A stretch of DNA of 17,920 bases, taken from Actinobacteria bacterium 13_1_20CM_4_69_9 (GTDB lineage Bacteria > Actinomycetota > Thermoleophilia > Gaiellales > Gaiellaceae). The notes beneath the pieces are model-generated. The model saw only the letters and a program-made list of their open reading frames with translations, had not been told where the DNA came from and did no database searches. The stretch is taken from contig MNJC01000070.1 in NCBI GenBank assembly GCA_001920085.1, forward strand, positions 1 through 17,920, written 5' to 3'. Position numbers and translations under genes: made by a program. Positions within the stretch are counted from its first letter, which is position 1; the number at the start of each line of letters is the position of its first letter. Positions 1-6,865 of the stretch are shown in pieces.

Positions 1-489
1 GAAGCCCTTGCGCCAGTCGAACTTCTCGACGGCGCGGTTCAGTCCGATCACGCCCTCCTGGATCAGATCGCCGAGCTGCAGCCCGTGGCCCTGATAGCGC
101 TTCGCGATCGAGACCACGAGACGCAGGTTCGAGTTGATCATCCGCTCCTTCGCCGCGATGTCGCCGCGCTCGACGCGCTTCGCCAGCGCGACCTCTTCGG
201 CCGCCGTGAGCAGCGGATAGCGGCCGGCCTCGTTCATGAACAGCGTGAGGCTGTCGGTCGCACCGCTCACCGGCGCCACGGCACGGGCCACCGGCTCGGC
301 ATGGGGAGCCGAGATCAGGTCGACGCCGCGCTCCTCGAGCTCGCCGCGGAGGTGTGCAACCTCCTCGTCGTCGAGCTCGTGCTCGTGCGCGTACGCCTCG
401 AGGACCTCTTCCTCGAGCTCTCCGAGCTCCTCCGCCTGGTCGACGAAGGCGCGGGGTTCCAGTTCAGCAAGCTTGGTCAGTTCAGTCAC
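1..489 (-). CDS. RpoD/SigA-family sigma-70 factor, N-terminal part (cut by window edge)
   Basis: Sigma subunit that directs RNA polymerase to promoters; only the first 163 codons are in the window. The minus-strand frame runs open to base 1. After about 80 acidic, Glu/Leu-rich residues comes a clear region 1.2 (LFMNEAGRYPLLTAAEEVAL) and then regions 2.1-2.2 with SNLRLVVSIAKRYQG, LGDLIQEGVIGLNRAVEKFD and the start of WRKGF. This is the pattern of primary-type (group 1/2) sigma factors. The likely start is GTG at 487-489. A GGAG at 501-504 lies 11 nt upstream, and an AAGGAG abuts the start, so the exact start is uncertain. The leader is short compared with primary sigma factors that carry region 1.1, so this could be a group 2 factor rather than the housekeeping one. 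It lies downstream of sigH on the same strand, about 80 bp away, with a stable hairpin between them. Confidence 0.9.
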   Translation of the reverse strand, partial: MTELTKLAELEPRAFVDQAEELGELEEEVLEAYAHEHELDDEEVAHLRGELEERGVDLISAPHAEPVARAVAPVSGATDSLTLFMNEAGRYPLLTAAEEVALAKRVERGDIAAKERMINSNLRLVVSIAKRYQGHGLQLGDLIQEGVIGLNRAVEKFDWRKGF

Positions 490-511
490 TCCTTCTACTT
501 CTCCAAAGGAC

Positions 512-529
512 AGGCACCCGAAGGCGCCT
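512..529 (-). other. Stem-loop with cTTCGg tetraloop between sigH and the RpoD-like gene
   Basis: On the minus strand AGGCGCC-TTCG-GGTGCCT forms a 7-bp stem (one G-T wobble) closed by C-G around TTCG, the exceptionally stable cUUCGg tetraloop. It lies about 40 nt after the sigH stop and about 20 nt before the next start. No T-run follows, so it may be an intercistronic mRNA structure rather than a full intrinsic terminator. Confidence 0.5.
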
Positions 530-569
530 ACACCATCTAAAACGCTCCTGGGCGGCCTGTTATTCCTTA

Positions 570-1229
570 CTACAGCAGGACTTGCCTGGTTTTCTGGTGG
601 GTCAAGATCTTCCTCTTGACCCTTTGGAGCGCGTTGTCAATCGTCTTCGTGTCGCAGCCCAACTCCTCTGCCATCTGCTCGTACGACGACCCCTCCAAGT
701 AGAGACGTAAAGCATCCGCTTCTAGTTGGGAGAGGCCGCTACCTAGGGTGAACACTAGGCTCTGGAGCTCCTCCGTGGATATGACGCAAACGGAGGGATC
801 GTCGACGCTGGGCCCCGGCAAGGCGTCCCCGAGGGTGCACTCGCTGTCGGACTCCTGGCCGGCGGGAGTGTGGCTGAACGAGACGTAGGTGTTGAGGGGG
901 GCATGCTTGAAGCGTGTGGCGGTCTTGATGGCCGTGATGATCTGGCGGGTCACGCAGAGCTCCGCGAAGCTGCGGAAAGAGGTCTCCTTGTCGGGCCGGA
1001 AGTCCCGGACGGCCTTGTAGAGGCCGATCAGGCCCTCCTGGACGAGGTCTTCCGAGTCTCCACCTGCGAGGAAGTACGAGCTCGCCTTCAACCGCACGAA
1101 ACCCGTGTAACGGCGGATGAGGACGTCGAGCGCAGCGCCGTCCCCGTTGCGCGCGCGGAGCACGAGCTGCAGGTCTTCGAGCTCTCGTTGGGCCTTCTGC
1201 GCGGCTGTTGCGGCGGGCCGTGCGGCCAT
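570..1229 (-). CDS. sigH: SigH-type sigma-70 factor
   Basis: Alternative sigma factor of 219 aa, the size of Bacillus SigH. Residues about 37-130 follow the SigH family very closely: LIRRYTGFVRLKASSYFLAG, then DSEDLVQEGLIGLYKAVRDF (region 2.2), SFRSFAELCVTRQIITAIKT (regions 2.3-2.4, promoter -10 reading) and LNTYVSFS. The C-terminus carries a region 4 helix-turn-helix (SYEQMAEELGCDTKTIDNAL) for -35 contact. Start ATG at 1227-1229 with GGGGGAGG about 4 nt upstream. In Bacillus sigH follows yacP; here yacP lies about 3.1 kb upstream on the same strand with an unrelated cassette between. SigH controls the entry to sporulation in Firmicutes. No sporulation gene is visible here, so the role is unknown; stationary-phase or stress control is inference. 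A promoter candidate lies about 60 nt upstream. Confidence 0.93.
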   Translation of the reverse strand: MAARPAATAAQKAQRELEDLQLVLRARNGDGAALDVLIRRYTGFVRLKASSYFLAGGDSEDLVQEGLIGLYKAVRDFRPDKETSFRSFAELCVTRQIITAIKTATRFKHAPLNTYVSFSHTPAGQESDSECTLGDALPGPSVDDPSVCVISTEELQSLVFTLGSGLSQLEADALRLYLEGSSYEQMAEELGCDTKTIDNALQRVKRKILTHQKTRQVLL

Positions 1230-1285
1230 CTGGCCTCCCCCGGGGTCAGGGGCGAGACGTAACTCTCACCCTTAGGTTGAGGGAG

Positions 1286-1314
1286 ACCATAGCAAGGTCC
1301 GCTGCTCTTTACAA
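1286..1314 (-). promoter_or_regulatory. Candidate sigma-70 promoter of sigH
   Basis: Minus-strand TTGTAA (1309-1314), a 17-bp spacer, and TATGGT (1286-1291). The spacing is exact and each hexamer matches the consensus in four of six bases. It lies about 57 nt upstream of the sigH start codon, in the 170-bp gap between the VOC gene and sigH. No other gene is visible in that gap. Confidence 0.5.
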
Positions 1315-1399
1315 GAGGTTTGCAATGGACCCAGGATGTTACGAACGTATGTTCGGCTCGATTCGAGTGGATACGGATCGCTGATGAACCAGTCGGGTT

Positions 1400-1810
1400 C
1401 TACTCTGAGAACGGAAGTTGCGTCGCGCCTGTGGCAACTTCCCAGAGGTGCCCCTCCGGCTCCACGAAATAACCGCGATACCCGCCCCACGATGTGGATT
1501 GCGCCGGCTTCACGATGTTGCCACCCGCACGCTCGGCCTCGATGAGCACCTCGTCGACGCGCTCCTGCGACCGCACGTTGTGCGCCAGCGTCACGCCGCG
1601 AAAGCCGGCACCGTCGCTCGACACAGACGCGTCCTCTGCGAGCTCATCCCAGGGATACAGCGCGAGCGCCGTTGCCCCGCCTTCGAGGAGGAAGCAGACC
1701 CAGTTGTAATCCTCCTGCTGGATCGGCCAGCCGAGACCCTCACTGTAGAACCTCCGCGCGCGCTTCAAGTCTCTGACGCCGAGCGTGATCACAGCTACGT
1801 GTGGCTTCAT
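1400..1810 (-). CDS. VOC (glyoxalase/bleomycin-resistance) superfamily protein
   Basis: Small metal-dependent VOC-fold protein of 136 aa; the substrate cannot be told from sequence. Two beta-alpha-beta-beta-beta half-modules are visible. The first has ITLGVRDLKRARRFYSEGLG followed by LALYPWDELAED. The second has the strand-helix VRSQERVDEVLIEAERAGG, then SWGGYRGYF and the typical metal-side ending PEGHLWEV. The pattern (LY.W..LA.D, WGGY.GYF, GHLWEV) is that of the widespread uncharacterised 'VOC family protein' group rather than lactoylglutathione lyase. It is the last gene of the run from yceI through FMN reductase and the phosphotransferase-like gene, 32 bp after the previous stop, so co-transcription is likely. 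Start ATG at 1808-1810 has only an AGGG directly against it, so initiation may be coupled or weak. Confidence 0.85.
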   Translation of the reverse strand: MKPHVAVITLGVRDLKRARRFYSEGLGWPIQQEDYNWVCFLLEGGATALALYPWDELAEDASVSSDGAGFRGVTLAHNVRSQERVDEVLIEAERAGGNIVKPAQSTSWGGYRGYFVEPEGHLWEVATGATQLPFSE

Positions 1811-1842
1811 CCCTGGCGGGTTATAGCGGCCTCAGGAGCGGT

Positions 1843-2727
1843 TCACGCCCGCTCCGCCAGAATCTCCCCCACCATGTGCCGGCCGTTGTCCGCGAGCTCC
1901 GGATTGCTCTCGGCGTAGTACGGAACCTGGAGCACCCCGCAGCAGAGCGCCCAGCCGCGGCCCCTCGCCCACGTCGCGTCGTCGAAGCCCGCTTCCGCCC
2001 GGAACGCGTCCCGCGTCTCCCGGGGAAGGACGCTCCAGGCGACGATCGAGTCGCATGCCGGATCGCCGACGCCGAGCAGCGACCAGTCGATCACTGCCGC
2101 GAGCCTGCCCTCCCGGAGCAAGAGGTTGCCGCGCAGCAGGTCGCCGTGCGTCCACACGGCCGGCCCGCCCCAGGCCGGCGCTCGCAGCGCGGTCTCCCAG
2201 GCTGTCGTGACGGCCGCGGCGTCGAGCTCGCCCGCGACGTCGGGAATCGCCTGCCGTACCTCGGCGTCCCGGGCGGCGAGCGGCCCGGCGCGCGAGCCCG
2301 TCCGGGTGTCGTTCAGTCGAACTCGGCGCAGTGCCGCCACGAACCTGCCCACGTCGCGGGCGAGCTCTTCCGGACGGTCGATTGCGCCGACGACCGGGTT
2401 CGCTCCCTCGAGCCAGCGGTAGATCCCCCAGCGCCAGGGAAAGCCGAGGCCGGGCGTGCCGGTGGCGAGCTGCTGTGGAATCGCGACCGGCACGAGCGGT
2501 CGCAGCTGATCCAGCCAGCGTGCGTCCTTGTCGATGTCGCTCGCAGCCCAGTCGATGCGAGGGAGCCGCACGACCATGTCGTCGCCGAGCCGGTAGAGCG
2601 CGTTGTCCGTCCCGAAGGACGGGACACGCTCCACCCTCAGCCCCGACCACTGTGGAAACTGTGCGCTCAGCAGGCGTCGAACGAGACCGGCGTCGGTCTC
2701 GACTTCGTCGGCGTGCATCCTCTGCAC
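1843..2727 (-). CDS. Aminoglycoside phosphotransferase (APH)-family kinase-like protein
   Basis: Small-molecule kinase fold of up to 294 aa. The N-lobe has SFGTDNALYRLGDDMVVRLP (residues 37-56). The catalytic loop is THGDLLRGNLL (193-203), with D196 as the likely base and N201 as the metal ligand. The second metal site is VIDWSLLGVGDPACD (212-226, D214). This is the APH/choline-kinase signature; the actual substrate is unknown and antibiotic resistance should not be assumed, since most chromosomal members are uncharacterised. The start is ambiguous. GTG at 2725-2727 gives the longest form. An ATG three codons in (2716-2718) has AGAGG almost touching it. It lies 16 bp after the FMN reductase stop and 32 bp before the VOC gene, so it is probably part of one transcript. 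Confidence 0.85.
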   Translation of the reverse strand: MQRMHADEVETDAGLVRRLLSAQFPQWSGLRVERVPSFGTDNALYRLGDDMVVRLPRIDWAASDIDKDARWLDQLRPLVPVAIPQQLATGTPGLGFPWRWGIYRWLEGANPVVGAIDRPEELARDVGRFVAALRRVRLNDTRTGSRAGPLAARDAEVRQAIPDVAGELDAAAVTTAWETALRAPAWGGPAVWTHGDLLRGNLLLREGRLAAVIDWSLLGVGDPACDSIVAWSVLPRETRDAFRAEAGFDDATWARGRGWALCCGVLQVPYYAESNPELADNGRHMVGEILAERA

Positions 2728-2743
2728 GCCGAGAGCATGCCGC

Positions 2744-3304
2744 TCAGACCGCGAGCGCGACAGGCCGCACCGGCGCCTCCGCGGCGAGCACGTCGAGCGC
2801 CTCGCGCAGCTGGTCGTTCAGCTCCTCGTCGACGAGCGCGCCGCTCCCGTCGAACTTCGCCGGCGCGTGGCCGACCGCAACCTCCGCCTCGACGACTCGC
2901 GCGCCCGCGGTCGCGAGCACCTTCCGGAGCTCTGCCTGCGCCCACACGGCGCCGAACGCTCCTGTGCTCGCGCCGACCACGAGCGCCGGCTTCCCGCGCA
3001 GGGCCGCCGTCGCCACCGGCCGCGACAGCCAGTCGACGGCGTTCTTCAGCTGGCCCGGTACCGACGCGTTGTACTCCGGCGTCGCGAAGACGATCGCGTC
3101 GGCCTCGGCGACGGCCTCGCGCAACGAGGCGACCGCCGACGGCGTCGGGCCGAGCTCGTCGTCCTCGTCGAACGGCGGGACGGCCTTCAGCTCGTCCCAG
3201 ACCGTGAGCTCCGCGAACGGAGGGAGAAGCTCCTCCGCGGCGCGGAGGAGCTTCGTGTTGTACGAGTCCCGGCGCAAGCTGCCCGAGATCCCGAGAACCC
3301 TCAT
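2744..3304 (-). CDS. NAD(P)H-dependent FMN reductase
   Basis: Flavodoxin-fold reductase of 186 aa, a usual length for the family; it transfers electrons from NAD(P)H to FMN and on to quinones, azo compounds or other acceptors. The FMN phosphate loop is GISGSLRRDSYN (residues 5-16). The flavin-binding signature TPEYNASVPGQLKNAVDW is at 75-92, followed by the strand PALVVGASTGAFG. Start ATG at 3302-3304 lies only 5 bp after the yceI stop, so the two genes are almost certainly co-transcribed and translationally coupled. The pairing with YceI behind a MarR regulator suggests a redox or electrophile response; this is inference from context. Confidence 0.92.
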   Translation of the reverse strand: MRVLGISGSLRRDSYNTKLLRAAEELLPPFAELTVWDELKAVPPFDEDDELGPTPSAVASLREAVAEADAIVFATPEYNASVPGQLKNAVDWLSRPVATAALRGKPALVVGASTGAFGAVWAQAELRKVLATAGARVVEAEVAVGHAPAKFDGSGALVDEELNDQLREALDVLAAEAPVRPVALAV

Positions 3305-3309
3305 CGCCC

Positions 3310-3846
3310 TTACGCCTCCTGGACGAAGTACAGCTCGGCGACGAGCGTGACCTCGTTCTTCAGCGCCGGCTGCCCGTTCGGCAGCGGCATGTTCCAGTTC
3401 AGGCCGAACGCCGTGCGGTCGACCGTGGTCTCGAGCCTCACGTTCACGCGCTCGTTACCGAACGCGTCCGTGATGGGGTCGGCGATCTTGCCGACCAGCT
3501 CGACAGGCTTCGTCGTGCCGCGGATCGTGATCTCGCCGTCGACCTTCAGCTCGTCGCCCGACCGCTCGATCGAGCGGGACGCGAAGCTGAGCTCGGGATG
3601 GCTCTCCGCGTCGAAGAACTCCGGCGACTGCAGGTGCGCCGAGAGGTTCTCGTCCTTGACGTCGACGCTCGCGACCCGCGCAGAGCCCGAGAGGCTGTCG
3701 GCGGTCAGCTTGGCGTCCACGTCCGTGAAGGACCCGCGGAATGTGCCCGCCAGGTACGGGAGCTCGAAGCCGATGCTCGAATGGACCGGATCGAGGACCC
3801 AGGTGCCGGTCGGCAGCGCCGTCCGGTTCTCCGTCAAAACTGCCAT
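3310..3846 (-). CDS. yceI: YceI-family lipocalin-like protein
   Basis: YceI proteins form an extended beta-barrel that binds isoprenoid or other lipid chains. Here 178 aa begin with TWVLDPVHSSIGFELPYLAG, the classical N-terminal YceI signature. It is followed by DVKDENLSAHLQSPEFFDAE, the FAS/RSIERSGDELKVDGEITIRG strands, TKPVELVG and the C-terminal strand EVTLVAELYFV. There is no signal peptide, so unlike E. coli YceI it should be cytoplasmic. The start ATG at 3844-3846 is fixed by AGGAGG 8 nt upstream; the frame is open further upstream but that part reads antisense to the marR gene. It is the first gene of a run with the FMN reductase, the APH-like gene and the VOC gene, transcribed away from marR. 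Confidence 0.93.
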   Translation of the reverse strand: MAVLTENRTALPTGTWVLDPVHSSIGFELPYLAGTFRGSFTDVDAKLTADSLSGSARVASVDVKDENLSAHLQSPEFFDAESHPELSFASRSIERSGDELKVDGEITIRGTTKPVELVGKIADPITDAFGNERVNVRLETTVDRTAFGLNWNMPLPNGQPALKNEVTLVAELYFVQEA

Positions 3847-3889
3847 TTCCCACTCCTCCTTGAGTGCGATACAATTGACTACGCAAGCA

Positions 3890-3918
3890 ATAGTAGCGAG
3901 GGAAGATTGTCTAGTCAA
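3890..3918 (-). promoter_or_regulatory. Promoter of the yceI operon
   Basis: Minus-strand TTGACT (3913-3918), a 17-bp spacer and TACTAT (3890-3895), about 44 nt upstream of the yceI ATG. The -35 matches the consensus in five of six bases. The -35 overlaps a palindrome that includes the marR start codon, so binding by the neighbouring MarR protein would block this promoter. Confidence 0.6.
3907..3918. promoter_or_regulatory. Candidate MarR operator palindrome
   Basis: TTGTCTAGTCAA is an inverted repeat with five of six base pairs matched (TTG.CTAG.CAA). A second copy of the half-site TTGACTA lies at 3875-3881 next to a CAATTG palindrome. The site covers both the marR TTG start and the -35 of the yceI promoter. 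Autoregulation plus control of yceI is inferred from MarR-family habits. Confidence 0.45.
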
Positions 3919-4383
3919 GTATTGAGAGAGCAAGCACCTGCCATCGAGGCCTGGATCAGCCTGCTCCGCGGCCAGTCGGCGGCCGTGGGCGCCGTGAACG
4001 CCCAGCTCGTGGCCGACCACGGGCTGACGGTGAACGACTTCGAGTGCATGCTGCTCCTCGCGAGAGCCGAGGAGCGGCGGCTGCGGCGCGTCGATCTGGC
4101 CGAGCAGCTGATCCTGACCGCGTCGGGCGTGACACGTCTGCTCGACGGGCTCGAGAAGGAAGGGTGGGTCGACCGCGCCGCGTGCGCGAGCGACCGCCGC
4201 GTGACCTACGCCGTCCTCACCGACGAGGGGCTCGCAAAGCTGCGGGAAGCGTCGAAGACGCACGTCGCAGACCTTCGGGCGTTCTTCGAGGCGCGCTACA
4301 CGAGCGAGGAGCTCGAACAGCTCGCCGGCCTGCTCGGGCGGCTGCACGCCGACGCGCCCGAGCTCGACTGCTCGGTCGACTAA
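3907..4383 (+). CDS. MarR-family winged-helix transcriptional regulator
   Basis: A 158-aa dimeric repressor-type protein, a usual MarR length. The recognition region is RRVDLAEQLILTASGVTRLL, followed by DGLEKEGWVDRAACASDRR, where the DRR marks the beta-wing, and by YAVLTDEGLAKL. Helices for dimerisation flank it at the N-terminus (AWISLLRGQSAAVGAVNAQL) and the C-terminus (TSEELEQLAGLLGRLHA). I chose TTG at 3907-3909 because GAGGGA (3898-3903) gives good spacing; a second TTG at 3922 has none. A possible own promoter is TTCCCA (3847-3852), 17 bp, TACAAT (3870-3875). It is divergent from yceI with only 60 bp between, the standard layout of a MarR regulator and its target operon. Its TAA overlaps the convergent yacP stop by 4 nt. 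The ligand is unknown. Confidence 0.92.
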   Translation: MSSQVLREQAPAIEAWISLLRGQSAAVGAVNAQLVADHGLTVNDFECMLLLARAEERRLRRVDLAEQLILTASGVTRLLDGLEKEGWVDRAACASDRRVTYAVLTDEGLAKLREASKTHVADLRAFFEARYTSEELEQLAGLLGRLHADAPELDCSVD

Positions 4384-4811
4384 CCGCCGCGGCGCATCCG
4401 CTCGAGCTTCTCCCGTGTCTCGGGATCGAGCGTGTCGCGGAGGTGGTGCGGGCGGTCCTCGGTGTGCGAGACGGCTTCCAGGTCGCCGAGGAACGTGGCG
4501 GAGGAGCGCTTCTGCACCTCCTGCCCCGACGTTCCTCGGACGGCGACGTCGGAAGAGACGAGGCAGACGACCTGCGTCGCGCGGTTCTCGGCCGCCAGCC
4601 GCTCGAGCAGCGTGTCGGCGTTGGCCGCGTAGCGCACCTCGAGTGGTCCGTAAGACTCGTCCTCCCCGCTCCCGTCGAACACGAGCACACCGCGGGCGCC
4701 CTTGAGCGCGACGAAGCTGGCGAGCTCGTCGCGCAGCTGCCGCAGGTCGGCGTAGTTCCCCGCGTGGAAGAGGTTGTGCCCGTCGAAGAGGTAGAGGGTT
4801 GGTTCGGGCAT
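4380..4811 (-). CDS. yacP: YacP/Rae1-like NYN-domain ribonuclease
   Basis: 143 aa with the PIN-like NYN fold. The motif LYLFDGHNLFHAG gives D10 and N13 at the active site. VLVFDGSG follows, then VRYAANADTLLERLAAE with the third acidic position, and VVCLVSSDVAVRGTSGQEVQ, where the SSD carries further acid residues. In Bacillus, Rae1 (YacP) is a ribosome-dependent mRNA endonuclease. This protein is shorter than the roughly 170-aa Bacillus version and lacks most of its C-terminal helical extension. It lies downstream of rlmB and cysS on the same strand, as in Bacillus. The 87-bp gap to rlmB is filled by three perfect hairpins. Assignment rests on both the motif set and the synteny; ribosome-dependent activity is inferred. 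Confidence 0.82.
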   Translation of the reverse strand: MPEPTLYLFDGHNLFHAGNYADLRQLRDELASFVALKGARGVLVFDGSGEDESYGPLEVRYAANADTLLERLAAENRATQVVCLVSSDVAVRGTSGQEVQKRSSATFLGDLEAVSHTEDRPHHLRDTLDPETREKLERMRRGG

Positions 4812-4826
4812 CAGGGCGTCCCCGCC

Positions 4827-4848
4827 GGGGGAACCTCCCGGTTCCCCC
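4827..4848 (-). other. Perfect 9-bp hairpin upstream of yacP
   Basis: GGGGGAACC, a four-base loop and GGTTCCCCC form a perfect stem. On the minus-strand transcript the loop is GGGA, a GNRA tetraloop. It ends about 15 nt before the yacP start, close to the ribosome binding region, and is the last of three hairpins in the rlmB-yacP gap. No T-run follows. Confidence 0.6.
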
Positions 4849-4863
4849 AGACCCCCTCCACCG

Positions 4864-4878
4864 GTCCGCTCCGCGGAC
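4864..4878 (-). other. Short hairpin in the rlmB-yacP gap
   Basis: GTCCGC and GCGGAC pair perfectly around a 3-nt loop. It is the middle hairpin of three packed into the 87-bp gap. Confidence 0.45.
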
Positions 4879-4879
4879 G

Positions 4880-4895
4880 GGCGGCGATCGCCGCC
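4880..4895. other. Perfect 16-bp palindrome after rlmB
   Basis: GGCGGCGATCGCCGCC is a perfect palindrome 3 bp beyond the rlmB stop codon. As RNA it would form a stem with a tiny loop; as DNA it resembles a REP-type intergenic palindrome. No T-run follows, so terminator activity is uncertain. Confidence 0.5.
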
Positions 4896-4898
4896 GGC

Positions 4899-5609
4899 TC
4901 AGGCATCACGCTGCCTCCGCACCTCGTAGAGCAGGACGGCCGCCGCGACGCTCACGTTGAGCGACTCGACCGCACCCTGCATCGGAATGGACACGACGTC
5001 GTCGCACGTCTTGCGCACGAGCGGGCGCAGGCCCTTTCCTTCGGCGCCGAAGACGAGCGCGACGCCGCCGCTGAGATCCGTCGCCCACATCGGCTTCGCG
5101 CCGTCACCGACCGCGCCGAAGATCCACAGGTCGCCGCGCTTCACCTCGCCGAGGTACCGCGCGAGATTCGGGACGACCGCGACCGATACGTGCTCGACGG
5201 CGCCCGCCGACGCGCGGCAGACCGCCGGCGTCACCGTCGCAGCGCCGTGCGCGGGCACGACAACGCCGGTCGCACCCGCACCGTCCGCGCTGCGGATGAC
5301 CGCGCCGAGGTTCCGCGGGTCGGTCACCTGGTCGAGGCATGCGAGCAGCGGCTGCTCCCGCGCAGCCAGCTCCCAGCCGTCGGCGTACCTGTACGGCTCG
5401 CACCACGCCAGCACGCCCTGATGGTCGCGTGTGCCGCCCGCCTCGCTCAGCTCACGCTCGAGCTTCGTCTGCACGCGCGGACGGTCGAGCTCGCGCAGCC
5501 AGGCTTCGGCCTTCTGCGCGCGTTCGGTCGCCCAGAGCTCGAGGACTTCGCGGCGCCCACGCAGCGCCTCGCGCACCGGGCGGCGCCCGTACCCCTGCTC
5601 GCGCGTCAT
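4899..5609 (-). CDS. rlmB: RlmB-like SpoU-family 23S rRNA (guanosine-2'-O)-methyltransferase
   Basis: A 236-aa SAM-dependent 2'-O-methyltransferase of the SPOUT (trefoil-knot) class, close to the usual 240-250 aa. The N-terminal substrate-binding domain starts at GYGRRPVREALRGRREVLEL. SpoU motif 1 is DQVTDPRNLGAVIRSADG (about residues 92-109), motif 2 is LVFGAEGKGLRPLV, and motif 3 is VSIPMQGAVESLNVSVAAAV, which forms the knot and SAM site. E. coli RlmB methylates G2251 of 23S rRNA; the precise target here is inferred. The start ATG overlaps the cysS stop (ATGA, 5606-5609), so the two are translationally coupled. The cysS-rlmB pair is conserved in mycobacteria and Bacillus, which supports RlmB over other SpoU enzymes. 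Confidence 0.93.
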   Translation of the reverse strand: MTREQGYGRRPVREALRGRREVLELWATERAQKAEAWLRELDRPRVQTKLERELSEAGGTRDHQGVLAWCEPYRYADGWELAAREQPLLACLDQVTDPRNLGAVIRSADGAGATGVVVPAHGAATVTPAVCRASAGAVEHVSVAVVPNLARYLGEVKRGDLWIFGAVGDGAKPMWATDLSGGVALVFGAEGKGLRPLVRKTCDDVVSIPMQGAVESLNVSVAAAVLLYEVRRQRDA

Positions 5610-6865
5610 TTCGGGACGAGCTGGAAGCCGTCCGCGACGTCGCGTGCCTCCCAGCCGGCGGCTTCGATCTCGGCCCGCAACCGGTCGGCTTCGTCGAAAT
5701 CGCGCGCCGTGCGCGCCTGCCGCCGCCGCTCGGCGAGCTCGACGACCTCGGGCGGCGCGTCCGCGGCCTCAGCGAGCGATGCGAGCCCGAAGATGTCGAG
5801 CGCGCGACGCAGCAGGTCGTGGTCGCGCCATCCGTGGAGGACCGCCAGCGCTTCGGGCGTGTTGAAGTCGTCCTCGAGCGCCGCCGCGAACTGGTTCCAG
5901 TCGCCCACGGGCCGGGATTCGGCGCGGAAAACCTCGCGAATGCGATCGACACGTGCCTCCGCGGACTCCATGACCTCCTCCGAGAAGTCGATCGGCTTCG
6001 ACCAGTGGCCGGTCATGAAGTAGACGAGGATCGCTTCACGGCCCCATCGCGCGACGGCGTCGCGGATCGTGACGATGTTCCCCTCCGACTTCGACATCTT
6101 CGAGCCGGTGAAGCGCAGTAAGCCGTTGTGCGTCCAGATGCGTGCGAAGTCGTGCCCGAGCGCGCCCGACTGCGCCAGCTCGTTCTCGTGGTGCGGGAAG
6201 ACGAGATCGAGCCCGCCGCCGTGGATCTCGAACACCGGGCCGAGCAGCTCCTCGGCCATGACCGAGCACTCGATGTGCCAGCCGGGGCGGCCGCGCCCCC
6301 AAGGCGAGTCCCACGACGTGTCCTCGTCGGGCTTGTTCGCCTTCCAGAGCGCGAAGTCGCGCGGATCCTCCTTGCGCGGATTCGGCTCCTGCTCCTCGAC
6401 CTGGTCCGGGCGCTGTCCGGACAGGCGGCCGTACCTCGGGTCGCGCGCAACGCGAAAGTAGACGTCTCCCTCCACCTCGTACGCGTAGCCGCGCTCGATC
6501 AGCTCCGAGATGAAGCGGATGATCTGGGCGACGAAGTCGCTCGCCTTCGGGAGCTCGTCGGGACGGCCGAGCCCGAGCGCGGCCGTGTCCTCGAGGTACC
6601 ACGCAGTCGCCCGCTCGGCAAGCGCGGCGCTCGCGCCCGGTGCGGCCTCGTAGATGCGGTCGTTGATGTCGGTGATGTTGTGGACGAGCTTCACGTCTCG
6701 CCCCTGCACGCGGAGCCAGTTGCGCAGCCACATGCCGAGGACGAACGGCCGCGCGTTGCCGATGTGTGCGCGCTGGTAGACGGTCGGGCCGCAGAAGTAC
6801 ATGCGGATCGGCCCGCCCGCCGGCAGCTCGACCTTCGCCTTCGTCAACGTGTCAGAGAGCCGCAT
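5606..6865 (-). CDS. cysS: Cysteinyl-tRNA synthetase
   Basis: Class I synthetase of 419 aa that charges tRNA-Cys in the cytoplasm; somewhat shorter than the common 460 aa, with a compact C-terminal region. MYFCGPTVYQRAHIGNARPF carries zinc ligand C25 and the HIGH-type motif HIGN (34-37). HNITDIND follows. GWHIECSVMA gives zinc ligand C200. IHGGGLDLVFPHHENE gives H225 and E229. KMSKSEGN is the class I activation loop (256-260). All four zinc positions and both ATP motifs are intact. The end carries the helix RRRQARTARDFDEADRLRAE, typical of CysRS. The start ATG overlaps the end of the gltX-like gene by 14 bp and the stop overlaps the rlmB start, so all three should be co-translated from one mRNA. 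Confidence 0.97.
   Translation of the reverse strand: MRLSDTLTKAKVELPAGGPIRMYFCGPTVYQRAHIGNARPFVLGMWLRNWLRVQGRDVKLVHNITDINDRIYEAAPGASAALAERATAWYLEDTAALGLGRPDELPKASDFVAQIIRFISELIERGYAYEVEGDVYFRVARDPRYGRLSGQRPDQVEEQEPNPRKEDPRDFALWKANKPDEDTSWDSPWGRGRPGWHIECSVMAEELLGPVFEIHGGGLDLVFPHHENELAQSGALGHDFARIWTHNGLLRFTGSKMSKSEGNIVTIRDAVARWGREAILVYFMTGHWSKPIDFSEEVMESAEARVDRIREVFRAESRPVGDWNQFAAALEDDFNTPEALAVLHGWRDHDLLRRALDIFGLASLAEAADAPPEVVELAERRRQARTARDFDEADRLRAEIEAAGWEARDVADGFQLVPK

Noticed and set aside
1272..1490. Small minus-strand ORF upstream of sigH
   Set aside because: It overlaps the VOC gene end and the sigH promoter candidate, has no ribosome site, and its product is unlike any protein I recognise.
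1843..2727. Antibiotic-resistance gene call for the APH-like protein
   Set aside because: The kinase motifs are present, but chromosomal APH-family members mostly have other or unknown substrates, and there are no mobile-element signs around it.
1801..3207. Plus-strand ORF of 468 codons
   Set aside because: Antisense to the APH-like and FMN reductase genes, which have complete family motifs. The product is Arg/Pro/Ala-rich without domains.
4044..6023. Plus-strand ORF of 659 codons
   Set aside because: Runs antisense across yacP, rlmB and cysS and out of frame over marR; no domain.
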